A stretch of 64,000 nt of DNA from Amphimedon queenslandica (taxonomy: Eukaryota; Porifera; Demospongiae; Haplosclerida; Niphatidae): assembly GCF_000090795.2 (NCBI RefSeq), contig NW_003546537.1, positions 45,567 through 109,566 of the forward strand, written 5' to 3'. The translations under genes and the position numbers were made by a program. This document shows positions 34,528 to 46,369 of the stretch, piece after piece. The stretch's first letter is position 1. The number at the start of each line of letters is the position of its first letter. The notes beneath the pieces are model-generated. The model had not been told where the DNA came from, ran no database searches, and saw only the letters and a program-made list of their open reading frames with translations.

Positions 34528-35060
34528 TTAACAGCTGTCCAAACATTTCATGTAATCTAATTTCATGATTTTGATCTTCCTTCTCTCTTCTACTTCAAGT
34601 TCTCTCTTCCAGCACTCTTCATGCTTTCTGAAACTTTCTTCTGCTTTACTCTGGGAGCGAATGTAACTATCTATAGCTTTCTCAATAACCTTTTCTCCTT
34701 TGCTCTTTTTGTTCTTTTTGGCTTTGCTTTTGGTGATCCTATGTATGCATGCGTGTAGTAACAATGTAAGTAATAATTATCATGTAGAAGTTTATTCCTA
34801 GTCTATTGCTGTTTATACCATTGCTGCAGGATTTGTTGATGTTAATGAAGTACTAGTAGCGGCAGCAGAGGAAGTTGCTGAAGCATCAACTGCAGCATTG
34901 ATATCACAGCTTACTTCTGGAATAGACAAAACAATTATAATAATCTATTATTTTAATCATTTTACCATAATTATCATCACCATCAATATCATCACATGTA
35001 TCATCAAAAAAACCATCTTTGTGATTCTCAGCCTGGGTATCAAGCAGTACTTCTGGTACT
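34528..35060 (-). CDS. Harbinger Myb/SANT-like partner, C-terminal part
   Basis: The 78-codon frame ends with a Lys/Glu-rich helix: EKVIEKAIDSYIRSQSKAEE, then KRELEVEERRKIKIMKLDYM. This is the usual C-terminal coiled coil of the Myb-like (trihelix) accessory protein of Harbinger elements, which brings the transposase to its ends. Upstream on the same strand are Ser/Ala-rich and acidic stretches (34830-34920; 34960-35050, NHKDGFFDDTCDDIDGDDNYG-like), likely earlier exons. The Myb domain itself was not found before 35540. The ATG at 34764 may be internal. Confidence 0.5.
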
Positions 35061-36035
35061 GAAGCATGGCAATGACTAAGAATTTTTATCTAGTTGATGG
35101 AAACATTAAAAAGGTTTTTCTTCCATTGTCTGTAACATCACAGTCTTTGATTATTTTATAAGTGGTCGTCAGATTTTTTTATTTTACATCTGCATTGCTC
35201 TAGTCTCTTGAGTAACCCATCTCACATAATTTGTGTGCTATCTCAGTATAAATAACTTTATTCCTCTTCGATCCATCTTGCTGTGATTGTATATCCCTTT
35301 CTCCCCAGATTGATATCAAAGCAAGCACTTCACCGGTGGACCAAGAACACTTATCTGCCATTGTTTCTAAAGGAACAGTGTATATGCAGCTCTTCTAGGT
35401 GAAGCGTGGATGTTCAAACCACTTTAAATTGCACCTACTTGAGGTGATTTAGATAAGCCACTTCATAAACCACTTTGAAGCTTTTGCATCTGAACTGGTT
35501 TACTTCTAAACTGGTTCCAAACTGCTTATGGGCACAGTGTAATAGGGGCTTAAGACTTACCTTTTTTGTCTTTCCAGCTTGAGTAAGAGCAGTAACATCA
35601 AACAGAAGCCTTCACCGATCAGAAGGCCATTTTCCACTCCCATGACATGGAAGAATACACATACTTCTATTAAAATTGTTAAAGCGCTTTCTCTCTACAA
35701 AATGAATTGGGCTGCTCCTAGGCAGATTGGGGTCAAACCTTTGCAAGTGGAACGAGCAAGCTTGCTTTACAACTTGGTACATTAATCTCAAATTTGATTT
35801 TTTTGGCACCATAAGGGCCCTCTTGTCAATTAGAGCACTCATTCTCAGTTATCTAGAAAAAAGAAGTCTTTCTTCAGTAAATCGATACTCATTGATGTCC
35901 GAACTCATGATTTAGTGCCAGTAGATTCACTATTTAAAGGTATTTCTTCATTGAGCCCGCATTCAGTTGATGCACTCAGGTAAACAATGATATTAGCCAA
36001 TTGGCCATTAGTTAATTCTACATACTATATAGATC
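35061..36035. other. Probable right part of the Harbinger element; no gene seen
   Basis: At 35525-35550 the sequence, read on the minus strand, is TAAGCCCCTATTACACTGTGCCC, which looks like a Harbinger terminus. It is followed inward by AAGTGGTTTATGAAGTGG-type inverted subrepeats (35420-35520). A matching left terminus near 32970-33070 was not found. ORFs at 35579-35915 have no family match; a stretch near 35895-35985 (VPVDSLFKGI-type) may be an early exon of the next gene. Confidence 0.4.
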
Positions 36036-37600
36036 AGATCTGAATCAGAAAGATGAAATTATAAAGGAAACAATGGCAAAAGTTTTGGAATTAACTAGTA
36101 TGACAAATGCACAAAAGGCAGGTAAAAGTTTTGATTATGTGGAAAAGAGGCAACAAAGAAGAAAAATATTGGCAATAAAAGAAGCAACCAAAAAGCATTA
36201 CTCTTTTTCGACATCTTTAAATTAGATGGAGTCCATTATATTGAAGTCTCAAATGTCCAAAGAAACCATGACCATTCCCCTATCATCATCATCACACACA
36301 CAAAGAGCAGCATTAATACTTCGTCCCATTTATTTGAAAATACAATCGATAAAGTGCTATTTCTCCTAGATAGTTATGGCATATCAGATGAGTTCTACCA
36401 CAAACTGTTTATGATACATACCTCTTTTCCACAATCGTACCTCGCAGAACAAAGACAAAACAATGTCTTGACCAATATGCCAAGTCATCGTCTACCAAAA
36501 CCATACTTTGGCTGCTACAGATCATTAAAAGAATCAATAATAGAGGCATTGTCTTTTATGATAAAAATTCTTATTAATAACTATTTGTATAAGGCTTTAT
36601 AAATATTTACAATGTACATGTACAAGACAATTTGGTCCCCAGTACTTGTTAAACTTGGTGGAGATGGTGCCACATTCCATCGTACATCAACCTATATTTT
36701 CCTTACATTTTCATTTCCAGAGTTGGACGCGAAATGTTTATCCACTGCAGGTAAAATAGTAAAATAATTCATTGTTAAGTAATTCATCATTATTAGGAAA
36801 TTGAACCTTTGCAATTGTTTCTGGACATAAAAATTATGATTGCATGAAGCATGGCCAATCTACAGTACTGAATGAAATTAATAGTTTGATAGAGACAAAT
36901 GCTGTCAATGGCAAAGTAGTCAATTTAAAGTTTCTTCTTGGTACCGATTATAAGGTAATAAGAAAAATACATTCACAAAAATTAAGCTAAAATTTTAAAA
37001 TAGTTCTTACTCATCCTGAGGAGCTTTAATGCTGCTAATTCAAATTACGCCTGTCTTTACTGTTCTATAAGAAAAGATGTGAGGTAAGATACTTCCTATG
37101 AACTTAAAGTAATTTACATGCATGTTTGAAAGACATAACACACAACTGCAATCAGAAGAAAGAACACTAAACTCTGTTCTATTGTGTGCTATGAGCAAGA
37201 CATCAGGAGTAGTGCATTGTCCTCTCATTAATGTTAATATTGACAAGGTAAAACATTACAAATTTTATGACAATTATTATAATGTACTGAATTTAAAGAT
37301 TATAATTGATGAATTACGTCTCTTCCTGCAAATATCCGATGTCCTTATCAGGCATCTTATCCATGCTACAGTTTTGGCAGATTTCAAACTTTTCAAGGAT
37401 TCAACAACACATAAGAATAACCTATTGATGAAGACAAGAAATTGTGACATAACATTTAGGGTACATATCATAATGTTAATATCCAACAACTCACAGTAAA
37501 CAACAGGTTTGGAAATCAAAGGATAGAAACAGTGAGCTTCAATAGACATCACTTCGACGTAATGACCAGTAAAAGTTAGTATCACAACTGCCTCCATCAA
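36036..37600 (+). pseudogene. Unclassified repeat-associated gene, LGGDGA family, copy 1
   Basis: Blocks in order: AKVLELTSMTNAQKAG and KRQQRRKILAIKEATKKHYS (36070-36215), DEFYHKLFMIHTSFPQSYLA (36388), LPKPYFGCYRSLKESIIEAL (36491), VLVKLGGDGATFHRTSTYIF (36640), FPELDAKCLSTAG with a donor at 36750, TVLNEINSLIETNAVNGKVV (36860), LGTDYK with a donor at 36952, FNAANSNYACLYC (37025), VVHCPLINVNIDK (37209), and IIDELRLFLQISDVLIRHLI (37300). I recall this order from a widespread metazoan family in repeat-rich regions but know no assigned activity. Stops and frame changes between blocks can partly be short introns (GTAAAA/ TAG borders near 36753-36795). A second copy, on the other strand, starts at the window's right end. 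Confidence 0.55.
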
Positions 37601-38340
37601 TTCCAGATATAATCACTGACACTAATGGCCATAAAATAAAAAACTATGGATGGTAATGAATAACAATAATGACATTGTAAGATTATACCAATGCACTATA
37701 ACTCAATGATTAGGAGTTTAATGACCTTTATGGCTTTATTGTTGCAATGACCCAGACAAATGGAAAACTGTAGAGGACAAGGTACACTGTTTACTTTACT
37801 ATTTAAATCAGCTGGTTTAACAATAGGGACTAAAATAGGTTGATGATTTTACTAGTATGAAGCTGGATTGTCATTTAAAGAAAAATGTAACACCATATAT
37901 GCCCATAATGGCACATGTTCAAAAACAACTAACCTTGTACAATAGAATAAGAAGTTTTCTGGTCAAGGTATTATACTTTATTAATTACTGACATACATTG
38001 CGATGGTACTAGGAGTAGAAAAGACCAATGACCTAGCTCAAAAACACTACCAGTCTAGTACTCACCAAGATGCTCCCAACGATATTATTGAAACCGAAGG
38101 AAGAATAGCAACTTTCAAATATAAAAAAAGAAAATTTAATAAAATCAATATGAATTACTGGATAAATGAAATGTTATGAAGAGAAGAAAGCAGACTGTAG
38201 GGAACGATGAAGAGGATTCAGCAAAAGATGAGTATGCATGTGTGCTCTAGCTCCTAGCTCCACCCATGCAATTGAGCTTCACCTATAATTGAAGACATTA
38301 TTATAAGTGAATTATTGATGACAATAAGACTTTATCAGTT
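37601..38340. other. No firm gene
   Basis: Could hold decayed C-terminal exons of the preceding gene (for example a frame around 37680-37840), but no block is clear. Confidence 0.35.
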
Positions 38341-38760
38341 TCAAAGAGTCTCTGTAAAACTACAATTTAGTTTCCTATCGTCAAAGTCAAAGCTCTGATG
38401 ACAGACTTTAATATGGCTGTACATATGTCTGGGAAAAGTCACAAAACAGCCATCACCATCCTTATTGTAGCAAGAGAAGTGCAGTTCATTGAAAAACTCC
38501 AAAGGAAAGTCTCCTCTTTCATACAGCTTCCCAGGTTTACCCTTAACAAAGGTTCCTTTGTCTTGGAAAAGGTACTTGAACACATTCCTTGGAAATTCAA
38601 GAGTCACAGCTTGCTTAGCAAGAAGACCAGCTCTTAAACTACTGTGAATAGCAACAGAGAAAGCACTAACTGCATCTAGTATTTTCTTTGCTGGTTGAGG
38701 TTGATGAAATAACCTAAACATAAATCTCATGACTCACGATCAGATTAAATGCATGCAAGG
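38341..38760 (-). CDS. C-terminal domain shared with the chromodomain gene at 61 kb
   Basis: A 129-codon open frame reads AIHSSLRAGLLAKQAVTLEF, then PRNVFKYLFQDKG, KGKPGKLYERGDFPLEFF and CYNKDGDGCFVTFPRHMYSHI. The same order occurs at 61315-61580 (AIHSSLLAGLVKRC..., PRYVFRFFF, KKPGRLYSKTDF, YNKHGEGCSVLFPVYMH). So this is a conserved protein segment of at least 85 residues of unknown function. Here the frame is unbroken from the ATG at 38730 to the stop, but the acceptor-like minus sequence just upstream suggests that the ATG is internal. No chromodomain is visible upstream on this strand. Confidence 0.55.
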
Positions 38761-38790
38761 ACTCGCATCAGTAATGTCCCAGTATTGAAC

Positions 38791-38884
38791 TAGTCTCGCC
38801 GCCCAGACCATTCCCCAGCCTAGTCTCGTGAGCCAGACCATTCCCCAGCCTACAGTAATTGGGGTGGATGGCAGGGAAGGGTCT
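38791..38884. mobile_element. TAGTCTCG / CCAGACC mini-element, nested or tandem
   Basis: Two starts, TAGTCTCGCCGCCCAGACCA at 38791 and TAGTCTCGTGAGCCAGACCA at 38821, each followed by TTCCCCAGCCTA. A shared tail then reads CAGTAATTGGGGTGGATGGC and AGGGAAGGGTCTG. The full consensus occurs inverted at 52366-52431 and as a palindrome at 47664-47772. Confidence 0.7.
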
Positions 38885-39123
38885 GTTTCACACAGTGATA
38901 GTAGTTGGTTCCGCGCGCAGAAATTCCTGCGCACCAATCAGATTCAGTCATCCTTCACACGTGACCACAAGTCACATGAATTTTGATTATAAAATATGGC
39001 ATCTTTTCCTAGGACTGAGGAGAAAGTGGTTGAAAAAGAAGCTACAGTGGTAGCACAAAGCGTGTCTTTGATTCTGAGGAAGCATTTTAGTGAAATGTAA
39101 CTAGGTACCACAGGAAAAAATTT

Positions 39124-39680
39124 AAATTTCCCAATAATGTGTTGTGCAGTATTCCCATTATTTTAATTTCCCGGTATTGGGAATATTAGACATTATGTTG
39201 CTATAATGCTGGCAATTGTAAGCTTCCCATTATTAAAGCCAGTATTGGGAAACATTTCCCATTCAAATCAATATTCCAACATTGGTTCTTACATTCCCAT
39301 GATGGAATGCACAACTACAAACTAGCATTGAGAAATACCATTCCCATTATGAGAGTATTCCAACATTAGTTTTTACATTCCCATGATGTGATGCACAACT
39401 ACAAACCAGCATTGAGACATACCATTCCCATTATGAGAGTATTCCAACATTGGTTTTTACATTCCCATGATGGAATGCACAACTACAAACCAGCATTGAG
39501 AAATACCATTCCCATTATGAGAGTATTCCAACATTGGTTTTTACATTCCCATGATGGATGCACAACTACAAACCAGCATTGAGAAATACCATTCCCATTA
39601 TGAGAGTATTCCAACATTGGTTTTTACATTCCCATGATGGGATGCACAACTACAAACCAACATTGAGAAACATCATTATG
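39124..39680. repeat. Left subterminal array of the CACTA element
   Basis: The first 140 bp carry loose CCCANTANTGGG-like palindromes (CCCAATAATG, CCCGGTATTGGG, AGTATTGGG). From about 39265 to 39675 a unit of 84-85 bp repeats five times, with CACAACTACAAAC landmarks at 39310, 39394, 39479, 39563 and 39647. Each unit holds CCCATTATGAGAG and CCCATGATGGRATG. Such arrays bind the accessory protein in plant CACTA elements; a like role here is inferred. The array is open in two frames, which gives false ORFs of 64-71 codons. Confidence 0.9.
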
Positions 39681-39958
39681 AGAGTAATGCCCTGTTATGG
39701 AATACCAGCTTTTGTACTAGTACTTTTTGTTGAAGTATATTGGAATATTCACTGTACTTGTGTATTTAGTTAATTGTACCTGTAACCACATTGTTTACAT
39801 TATTGTTTATACATGCACAGTGTATTCTAGTGTTAATTCTGTACTCTTCTAGATTGCTCGATTCTTCTCTCTTCTTACACTAAGCTTTATGTCTCTAGAA
39901 CATTCTATAGCTAGACTATAAATTGAACTTTTAGTCTGTCTCTTTAAGGTTTTTTAAT

Positions 39959-39987
<29 letters not shown>
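39959..39987. repeat. (TC)n microsatellite
   Basis: About fourteen TC units inside the CACTA element, 3' of the transposase gene. Confidence 0.9.
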
Positions 39988-39989
<2 letters not shown>

Positions 39990-42144
39990 TATTCATTTAT
40001 TGGTTCTGATTAAAGATAGACTATTTAGTAAGCTGTTAAGTCATCAACTGTATCTACATAAACTCATCACTTTTAACATTTCACAGAATGCACCTTTAAA
40101 AACTAAAAATAATTACAATGTCTTTAAGACTAGTTAATAAAACATTATGTATAAATAAAAGTGTTGCCACTCCATGACCCACATGCTTGACCAAGAACTG
40201 AGTCCCAAGATATAGTTTCAGCTCCTCTACGACCAGCTTGCTCTCTACAATATTTAGAAGGACAATTCTGTTGTGGAACAAAGAAGTGCACTCAACATGT
40301 TTTGTTCCTGATGTCCACTGACTGAACTTGAGCAAGCCATATATCTCCATCCTCTCCATAAACTTCAACCATATCATTGCTTTCTGGATAGAAGGGTATA
40401 ATGACATCTTTAGAAGTTAAAGGAATTTTGTCTCTTTCAAAATCAATTATGACAAACTGAGTAGGTGACTTCAAATTTTCTGGATCAGGAAAGAGCATTA
40501 CTTTACGAAGTATGCTTGATGTTGGAACTACAACTTTTGATGAAGATGGTGAACAAATGGATTGTTACTATATAAGTGTAATAAGTTGCTTCGTGTAACA
40601 CAAAAGAGTTCCCCTTCAACAAATGATTGATAGTGATTGTTGAGATACAGTGAAAAGAAGTCTGTTGCACATATCACTTCATTACTTGAGAGAAGAATAT
40701 GCTCACCTGTTAGTGATTTATGATAAAATTGTATGCATGCATTACATTACTTACCTGTTTTATACAAAACTCAGTCGAATCCATGATGTAGTAATAATAC
40801 ACTTCAACATGACACACCAACTGTCTCAGAAGGTTGCATTAAGGAAGGTACAAGTGATTGTATCATGTTAGACGGTACTGTAATTGTCTTTTTTCCTCCA
40901 ACAAGGATAGCACGATTATCATAACAATTACTAAAGCAGAGTCGTGCTTTTGTGATGGAACTTGCATGAAGAAGCTATTATCAATACAAAGTAAATTTTA
41001 AAAAATAATATAATGCATACTTGGTCTTGAAAACATGGCGTAGATGAATTAGATTTGCTGAATAAGAACTTTAGTAACTCTCTTCGACTTTCTGCCTTAG
41101 CAAATGTAAGTTCTAAATGCTTATTGTTCGATGAACGCTCAACGTAAGTGTGAACAGCTCTTTCGAAAACGAAACACCAGTAATTGTCTGGACTTGAGAA
41201 ACGCTTTATATCATCTGGCAGATGGACCAAATTGTGAAGAGTTGTGACACAGCTTTCTAGACCTTCTGCTACTTCAGTCAGAATGTTGTGCCTCCAGATG
41301 AGATTATGCAGCAATTCAAGTGAATGTTGTGTCCATCCATTTCTTCCACAGCCAAAAACTAATTCAGTTATCCTTACAATTAGAATGCAAACATCATAGT
41401 GACAATCTGGTAACTTTGCACCGAGCACATATTCTGAAGCAGGATAAGCGGTATTCCTCAGCCTTCCGAAATCCAATTTGTCTTGTGATACTCTGAGGAA
41501 TTCTTCCATCTTTCAATTCTGTATTGTACATTATATATTGTGTCACTATACAACTATATAATAATTATACTAACCTGCAGTCAAAGGAATTGCATCTAGC
41601 CTTTCTTCAATAGAACCATCTAGGAATTTATGATTTAAATAGAAATCTAAATGCCTTTTAATAACTCCCAATAAAATGGTATGCATGGCATCAAACACAA
41701 AGTCCTTTAGTACGTCAAACTTTGAGATGTGATAAAGTCGATGTAAAATGGACAAACCTGTAAAACCAGTTTCACTGGCTTTTTTGCGGTGCACTGTGAT
41801 ACGATCTTCTTGAGAGACTGATACCATGTCATCAACAGATTCAGAAAGCATCCGTTGAGACCATTGATAGCGATAGTGATATTGATAATTGCCATAATAA
41901 TATTGATTTGATCTTGAACTACTTGATAAAGTCCCTAAAAATTACAGCACAAATGAAATTTATGCACAAGATTATATACCAGAAACTTTGTCTCTTCTGC
42001 ATGCATGAACACCACCAGCAGCAAGGAATTTACCAACTTCACATTGGGCTGGATGATCTCCAGTCCAACATAGCAATAAACAGCTTATAGTAACCGGGCC
42101 AGGTTCTATGCCATTAACACATGCTGCATACTCAACAGTGACAC

Positions 42145-42189
42145 CTAAAATGTAATGCGATGTAATACAAAAAAGTAATGTAGTCATAC
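42145..42189 (-). other. 45-nt intron in the Tnp2-like gene
   Basis: Minus strand: donor G|GTATGA, acceptor TTTTAG|GTGTCA. Joining gives ...FING|VTVEY..., the expected family sequence, in frame. It is a good example of the very short introns in this window; others are 42361-42420 (60 nt), 41935-41979 (45 nt), 41519-41574 (56 nt), 40975-41020 (46 nt) and 43699-43756 (58 nt). Confidence 0.8.
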
Positions 42190-43259
42190 CATTAATAAAG
42201 CTATCTTCAATATCTGTAACGAGTGGGTCAAGAAAGGGATCAAGGGCCCATGGCATTTTATTTGGTACTATATATCATGGTACAAATCCACAAACATACA
42301 CTTCCTCTATCTTTGAACGATCTTCTTTTGACATTGTAGCTACTTGTACTTCTATTGAACCTGCATTTTTTGCAAATTAATTCTTAATTAAATATATAAT
42401 ACACACTAAGTTTAACTCACCACAGCTATGTTTGCATAAAGTTGAAAATGGTTGCCAGCCATCCCATTGCCCTATGAGGGCAATGTTCCTTGGATCACCT
42501 TTAGCAAATTCCAAAAAATAGTCACAAGTGGAGTGACACATTGGACAATGAACTCTCTTAAAACCTTGAATATTGCTGTCAGGCAATGAAGAAACTACAT
42601 CTGAACTGACAATTGATCCACTGTTGACACCTAACTTGAAGCAACCATGTTCGATCTGGATCCCAAAACCAGCTGAGTTCTGCAAATCGTTCCCCATCCC
42701 AAATCTCTCGCAAAAGAGGATCTTGCCGACGATGAGAAGAAACTCCATGAATCCATCTCTCCTTTTCCTTCCAGTGTGCAGTCATCTTTTCACAAAAGGA
42801 TTTAGATGAACACCAATATTTGATTTTGTTTTTCAAACTCAAATAGTGATATGGGATTGTGCCAGGTTTCTTGCGGTACTTGCATAAATCTGATGGATTT
42901 TGCATGATGCTCCTTAAGTTGGGATGAGTTTCATTGAGACATATATAGTATGTTACAGGATCATTGTACCCGGCTTTTTTCAATAAATTCATGCAAGCAC
43001 AGTAGGATGTAGGCCATCTCGATAGCAAGGCAGTGTCTCCTTTACAGTACAGATCTCTCCCATAGTTCACTATGTTTATTGGATCCTTTTGAGAACCACA
43101 CATTTTGTCAGCAAGCTCAAAAGCCTTAAGAACAGCTGCGATAGTATCTTTGTTGACCATTTCTGAATCTACTGTTTCTCTTTCCACTTCTTGGGAAATT
43201 TGAGGGTGGTCTTCGCAAGATGTAATATCAACAGCTGCAGTTGTATCCATGGCTGCATT

Positions 43260-43553
43260 CAGGGGCGTAGCTGAGGTAGGGCCTGAGGGGGCCTGGGCCC
43301 TACCATCAAAGTGGCCTTATAATTATATTCATAACCCAAAAGGTTATATTCATTGTTCTTACAATAACAAAAGGGGATGGCTGATAACCACAGCTCTTTT
43401 AAAGCTATGATAATTTCACTCTGATTTTGCTCAGCTTGCAGGAAAATGCCTCCATTTTGTTACGTAAAAAGGGTGTGGCCAAAATCGCGGCGCACTTCGC
43501 GCGCCATTTTGTTTCCTTGCCCTACCGTCACCCAAGGTCCAGCTACGCCCCTG
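43260..43553. mobile_element. hAT-type MITE, 294 bp, inside the transposase coding sequence
   Basis: Ends CAGGGGCGTAGCT and, inverted, the same 13 bases. Identical 8-bp flanks GCTGCATT at 43252-43259 and 43554-43561. Removing the element and one flank copy restores an open frame from E2's Ser/Asn-rich start (STNAA) to MDTTAAVDIT, so the ATG at 43250 is an internal codon. Confidence 0.92.
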
Positions 43554-44149
43554 GCTGCATTGGTACTAATACTAGGTGTATCTGCATTTTCCACCTCATT
43601 GCTTGTAGATAAGCCTAATGTGCCTGCAGATAAGCCAAGTGTTTCAGCATTATCTTGTTCCTGATTAAGTGATTTGTCAGACATCGTTAGTTCAAGCTCT
43701 ATGTTCATACAATTAATTCATGTCAATCACAGTAATACAATATCAATTATGCATACTATTTCTCTGCCAATGTCGGTATTCAGTTGATCTAGATACAGCC
43801 TTTCCATTACATTCTTTGCAAGGACAATGAGTATGAGTGTAGCCTTTAGCAGGGCAAGAGCAATACGAGACATCTGCATGTTTCCAAGACATTATTGCAA
43901 TTGCATCCTGAAACACCACACCCACAATTCTATTTATAGCGCAGCTGCATTAGACATAACCTAGTTAACACTTGCCACACAAGCCTGAAGCCTCTTTCAG
44001 TTTTCAAGCAGCTCGTTACAAGCCCCTAGACCTTTCTAATTACAAGCTTTACGAGCTGTGCTAAGTACACAATCTATTGTGCTAATCGGTGAGTTGTAAG
44101 AACCGGACAGTATTTCTTCAACCAGATCTAGTTGGTCTGTTGGTCAAGG

Positions 44150-46182
44150 ATGACCAGTGACAGTGCGGTAACTGACATATCTAAGTGGAGTGCAGAAGAC
44201 GTTTCACGATGGATATCAGAAGTATTCTCTGAAGAAACTGGCAAATGTTTTCTTGGTTAGTACAGTAATACTTTACATTTGTGGCAACATTAATAAAGGG
44301 TGAGGCTGGGCCCCGGCTTTACTATTTTTTGGAATGAATGTTGAATAGTACATAATGTATTATAATATGTATATTCTGTGGAAGCAGTGTTTTCCCCTTC
44401 CTTTATTATTAAATTTGTTTTAATTTTTATACATATTCTACTATTATTACAATTAAGGGGTTTTTAATTTTATTTTGTTTTATTACTGTAACAGTTGCCT
44501 TAAAGTATTCCACATGTAATTATATATAGTGTATATGAATATTTTAAAAATTTATGGCTAGCAAGGAGAATCTTTTATGAAGTTATCTTATTTTGATGTA
44601 TGTGAAATTGGAGTTAATTGCTAATGTTCCTGCTAATGTTATATTAATTATAATTTAAAATAAGTGACGCTAGCCTAGGATATTGTTTTACAATAACAAT
44701 ATAATGTATAATGTGTTCAAAGAGCCTTCCTTACCTTTAATATCAAGATATTTGCATTATTTTATAAAGCAAGAAATCGATGGTGAAACATTACCAATGT
44801 TGGTGAACTGTGCCAGTCTGGAACAGTTAAATGCCTGTGGCTTGCATACCATTAAAAAACAAATGAAACTTAGGAAGCATTATAGTACTCTCTGTACTCC
44901 TGAAACAGTTAGCTGTGATGGCACTGGTGGGACAGTATCTGCTTCTCCAAGTGCAACTAGCTGTGATTCAAAAAAATTGACGTTATCTCAAATGAAAGTC
45001 TTGTCCCCCGAACACAAAAGGCTATATTTGATGAAGTAAGCACTAAGATGTTATTTGAAAACAATTTTTACATTTAAATTGTAGAAGAAATAAAGTTGCT
45101 GCAGCTGCAAGAAACACCTGGCCAGGAAATAATGTTCCATGTTTCCGCAATAATAAAAAGGAGAAGGAAACTTTGGATGATCTTGTTATAAGTCTTATCA
45201 AAGAGTGTTCCTTACCAATTTTTGGAGAGAAAGCAATAAGGCAGCACATTTTGGATACACTTACAGAGCGTCGAAGAAATGTTAAAAAGGGATACAATTA
45301 TGAACAAGTGAGAATTGTAAACCTATATTTATGTGTTATATGTTTGATCTATAGCCTCCTGCTAAAAAGAAGCTGAAATTGCAAATTTGATTTAGAAAAT
45401 TCAACAGATATGGGTACATGCAAATCACTTACTGTATAATTAAAATCATCCTATACTTTTTTTAGATAAAAGTGCTACAAAAGATAAAGAGGAAATTTGT
45501 GTAGGAAAGTTGAAGAAGTATGACGAAGAAATTGCTCTGAATGATGAGGATGAGAAAGAAGTAAAAAGAGGAAAAAGTGTAATGAAGAAAGTGCTCCAAA
45601 GGATGATGAAGTTTGTGTAAGAAAGAAGTGTGATGAAGAAAGAATGAATGATTATTATAGTCTTGTAAGATAATTTTTATTTATATAGAAGCTACTCACA
45701 CAGATATGGAAATCAATAGTGTTAATTCTGATAATGCTGAATCTAGTATGAAACTATATAATAATAATTTATATTATTGTGTCCCAATAATTATAGTGAA
45801 CGACAATGATAAAGATACCTCCATTATCATTAGTGAAGATGAAGATGTAACTTCTTTATTGGAAATTATTTTAATTTATTTTTTAATAGTACCTTCCATT
45901 ATTATTATTATTTTAGCTTTGTCATCCAAAAGCGCTGAAGTAATAGTAATGTGTGCCTTTGGTTTACATTTTATTAAAGAAGTCAGTCGTGCACAAATAA
46001 GCTCTGCTGCCAAGCAACTGTTATCAAAAGACGAGCGTCGAAAACTTCAAGGAGCAGAGAAGAACAAATTTATGAAACCCTTGGCTATTGGATTTATTAA
46101 CCAAAATATTGTGACTGTGACAGATAAAGCAAATTTTGAGAATCTCTCCAGAGAAGATGTCATAAAAACAGGCACTTTTTAA
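44150..46182 (+). CDS. SAM-domain protein of the CACTA element
   Basis: Exon A (44150-44255) starts MTSDSAVTDISKWSAEDVSR and ends ...TGKCFL; this is the first SAM half (W-x3-DV-x2-W). Exon B (to 45035) holds QEIDGETLPMLVNCASLEQL and LHTIKKQMKLRKHY, the second SAM half. A Ser/Thr-rich linker follows, then the acidic/basic end LSQMKVLSPEHKRLYLMK. Exon C (45085-45307) joins in frame and gives ARNTWPGNNVPCF, KEKETLDDLVISLIKECSLP and LTERRRNVKKGYNYE. A Lys/Glu-rich exon may start at 45467. The last open frame (45706-46182) ends ALSSKSAEVIVMCAFGLHFI, SAAKQLLSKDERRKLQGAEK and KANFENLSREDVIKTGTF. The A-B join is phase 1 and no ideal acceptor is seen at 44769, so that border is unsure. It is probably the element's DNA-binding or assembly partner (TnpA-like role inferred from position only). 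The hydrophobic run at 45850-45930 may be intron translation. Confidence 0.6.
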
Positions 46183-46369
46183 TGAAGTCTGTGATTTCAT
46201 TTTTGTTAACCATACTCAATTTATGTTATGTGTTATGTCTTTGTATTATACCTGATGCATTGGATTGAAACAATTATTTTAAAATGTTAAAGAATTTGAA
46301 AACTTATACAATGTATTTTGTTGAGTGAATTATAATTAATATAGTATTAATTATAATTTAATCAATTAT

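Larger units (their letters stand above)
40162..43925 (-). pseudogene. Tnp2-like transposase (Transposase_21 / DUF4218 type)
   Basis: Exons, minus strand: E1 43925-43757 (a Cys-rich YCSCPAKGYTHTHCPCKECN knuckle and RHWQ); E2 43698-42421 (GTIPYHYLSLKNKIKYW; DGERFAELSWFWDPDRTWLL; CPMCHSTC; DPRNIALIGQWDGWQPF); E3 42360-42190 (LDPFLDPLVTDIEDSFING); E4 42144-41980 (CWTGDHPAQCEVGKFLAAGG); E5 41934-41575 (TGFTGLSILHRLYHI; FVFDAMHTILLGVIKRHLDF); E6 41518-41021 (NTAYPASEYVLGAKLPD; FGCGRNGWTQHSLELL; LPDDIKRFSSPDNYWCFVFE); E7 from 40974; E8 about 40560-40162 (PFYPESNDMVEVYGEDGD; ETISWDSVLGQACGSWS). All joins listed keep frame with GT/AG borders; introns are 45-58 nt. Breaks: a hAT-type MITE in E2, frameshifts near 42620 and 41460, stops TGA in E3 (GFVP*YIV) and E8 (TC*VHFF). 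Exact start unknown. The catalytic triad cannot be assigned by eye. Confidence 0.8.

Noticed and set aside
33073-35550. Intact, domesticated HARBI1-like gene
   Set aside because: A stop near 33408 and a frame change near 33860 break the transposase, although the three catalytic residues remain.
39265-39675. CRISPR-like look of five evenly spaced repeats
   Set aside because: The units are head-to-tail 84-85-bp copies with no unique spacers, in a eukaryotic CACTA subterminal region.
39388-39773. ORFs of 64 and 71 codons with a repeated HNYKPAL pattern
   Set aside because: Direct translation of the tandem array; the repeat period is near a multiple of three.
45850-45930. Transmembrane segment in the SAM protein
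   Set aside because: Probably intron sequence in an AT-rich stretch; no signal peptide or second segment supports a membrane protein.
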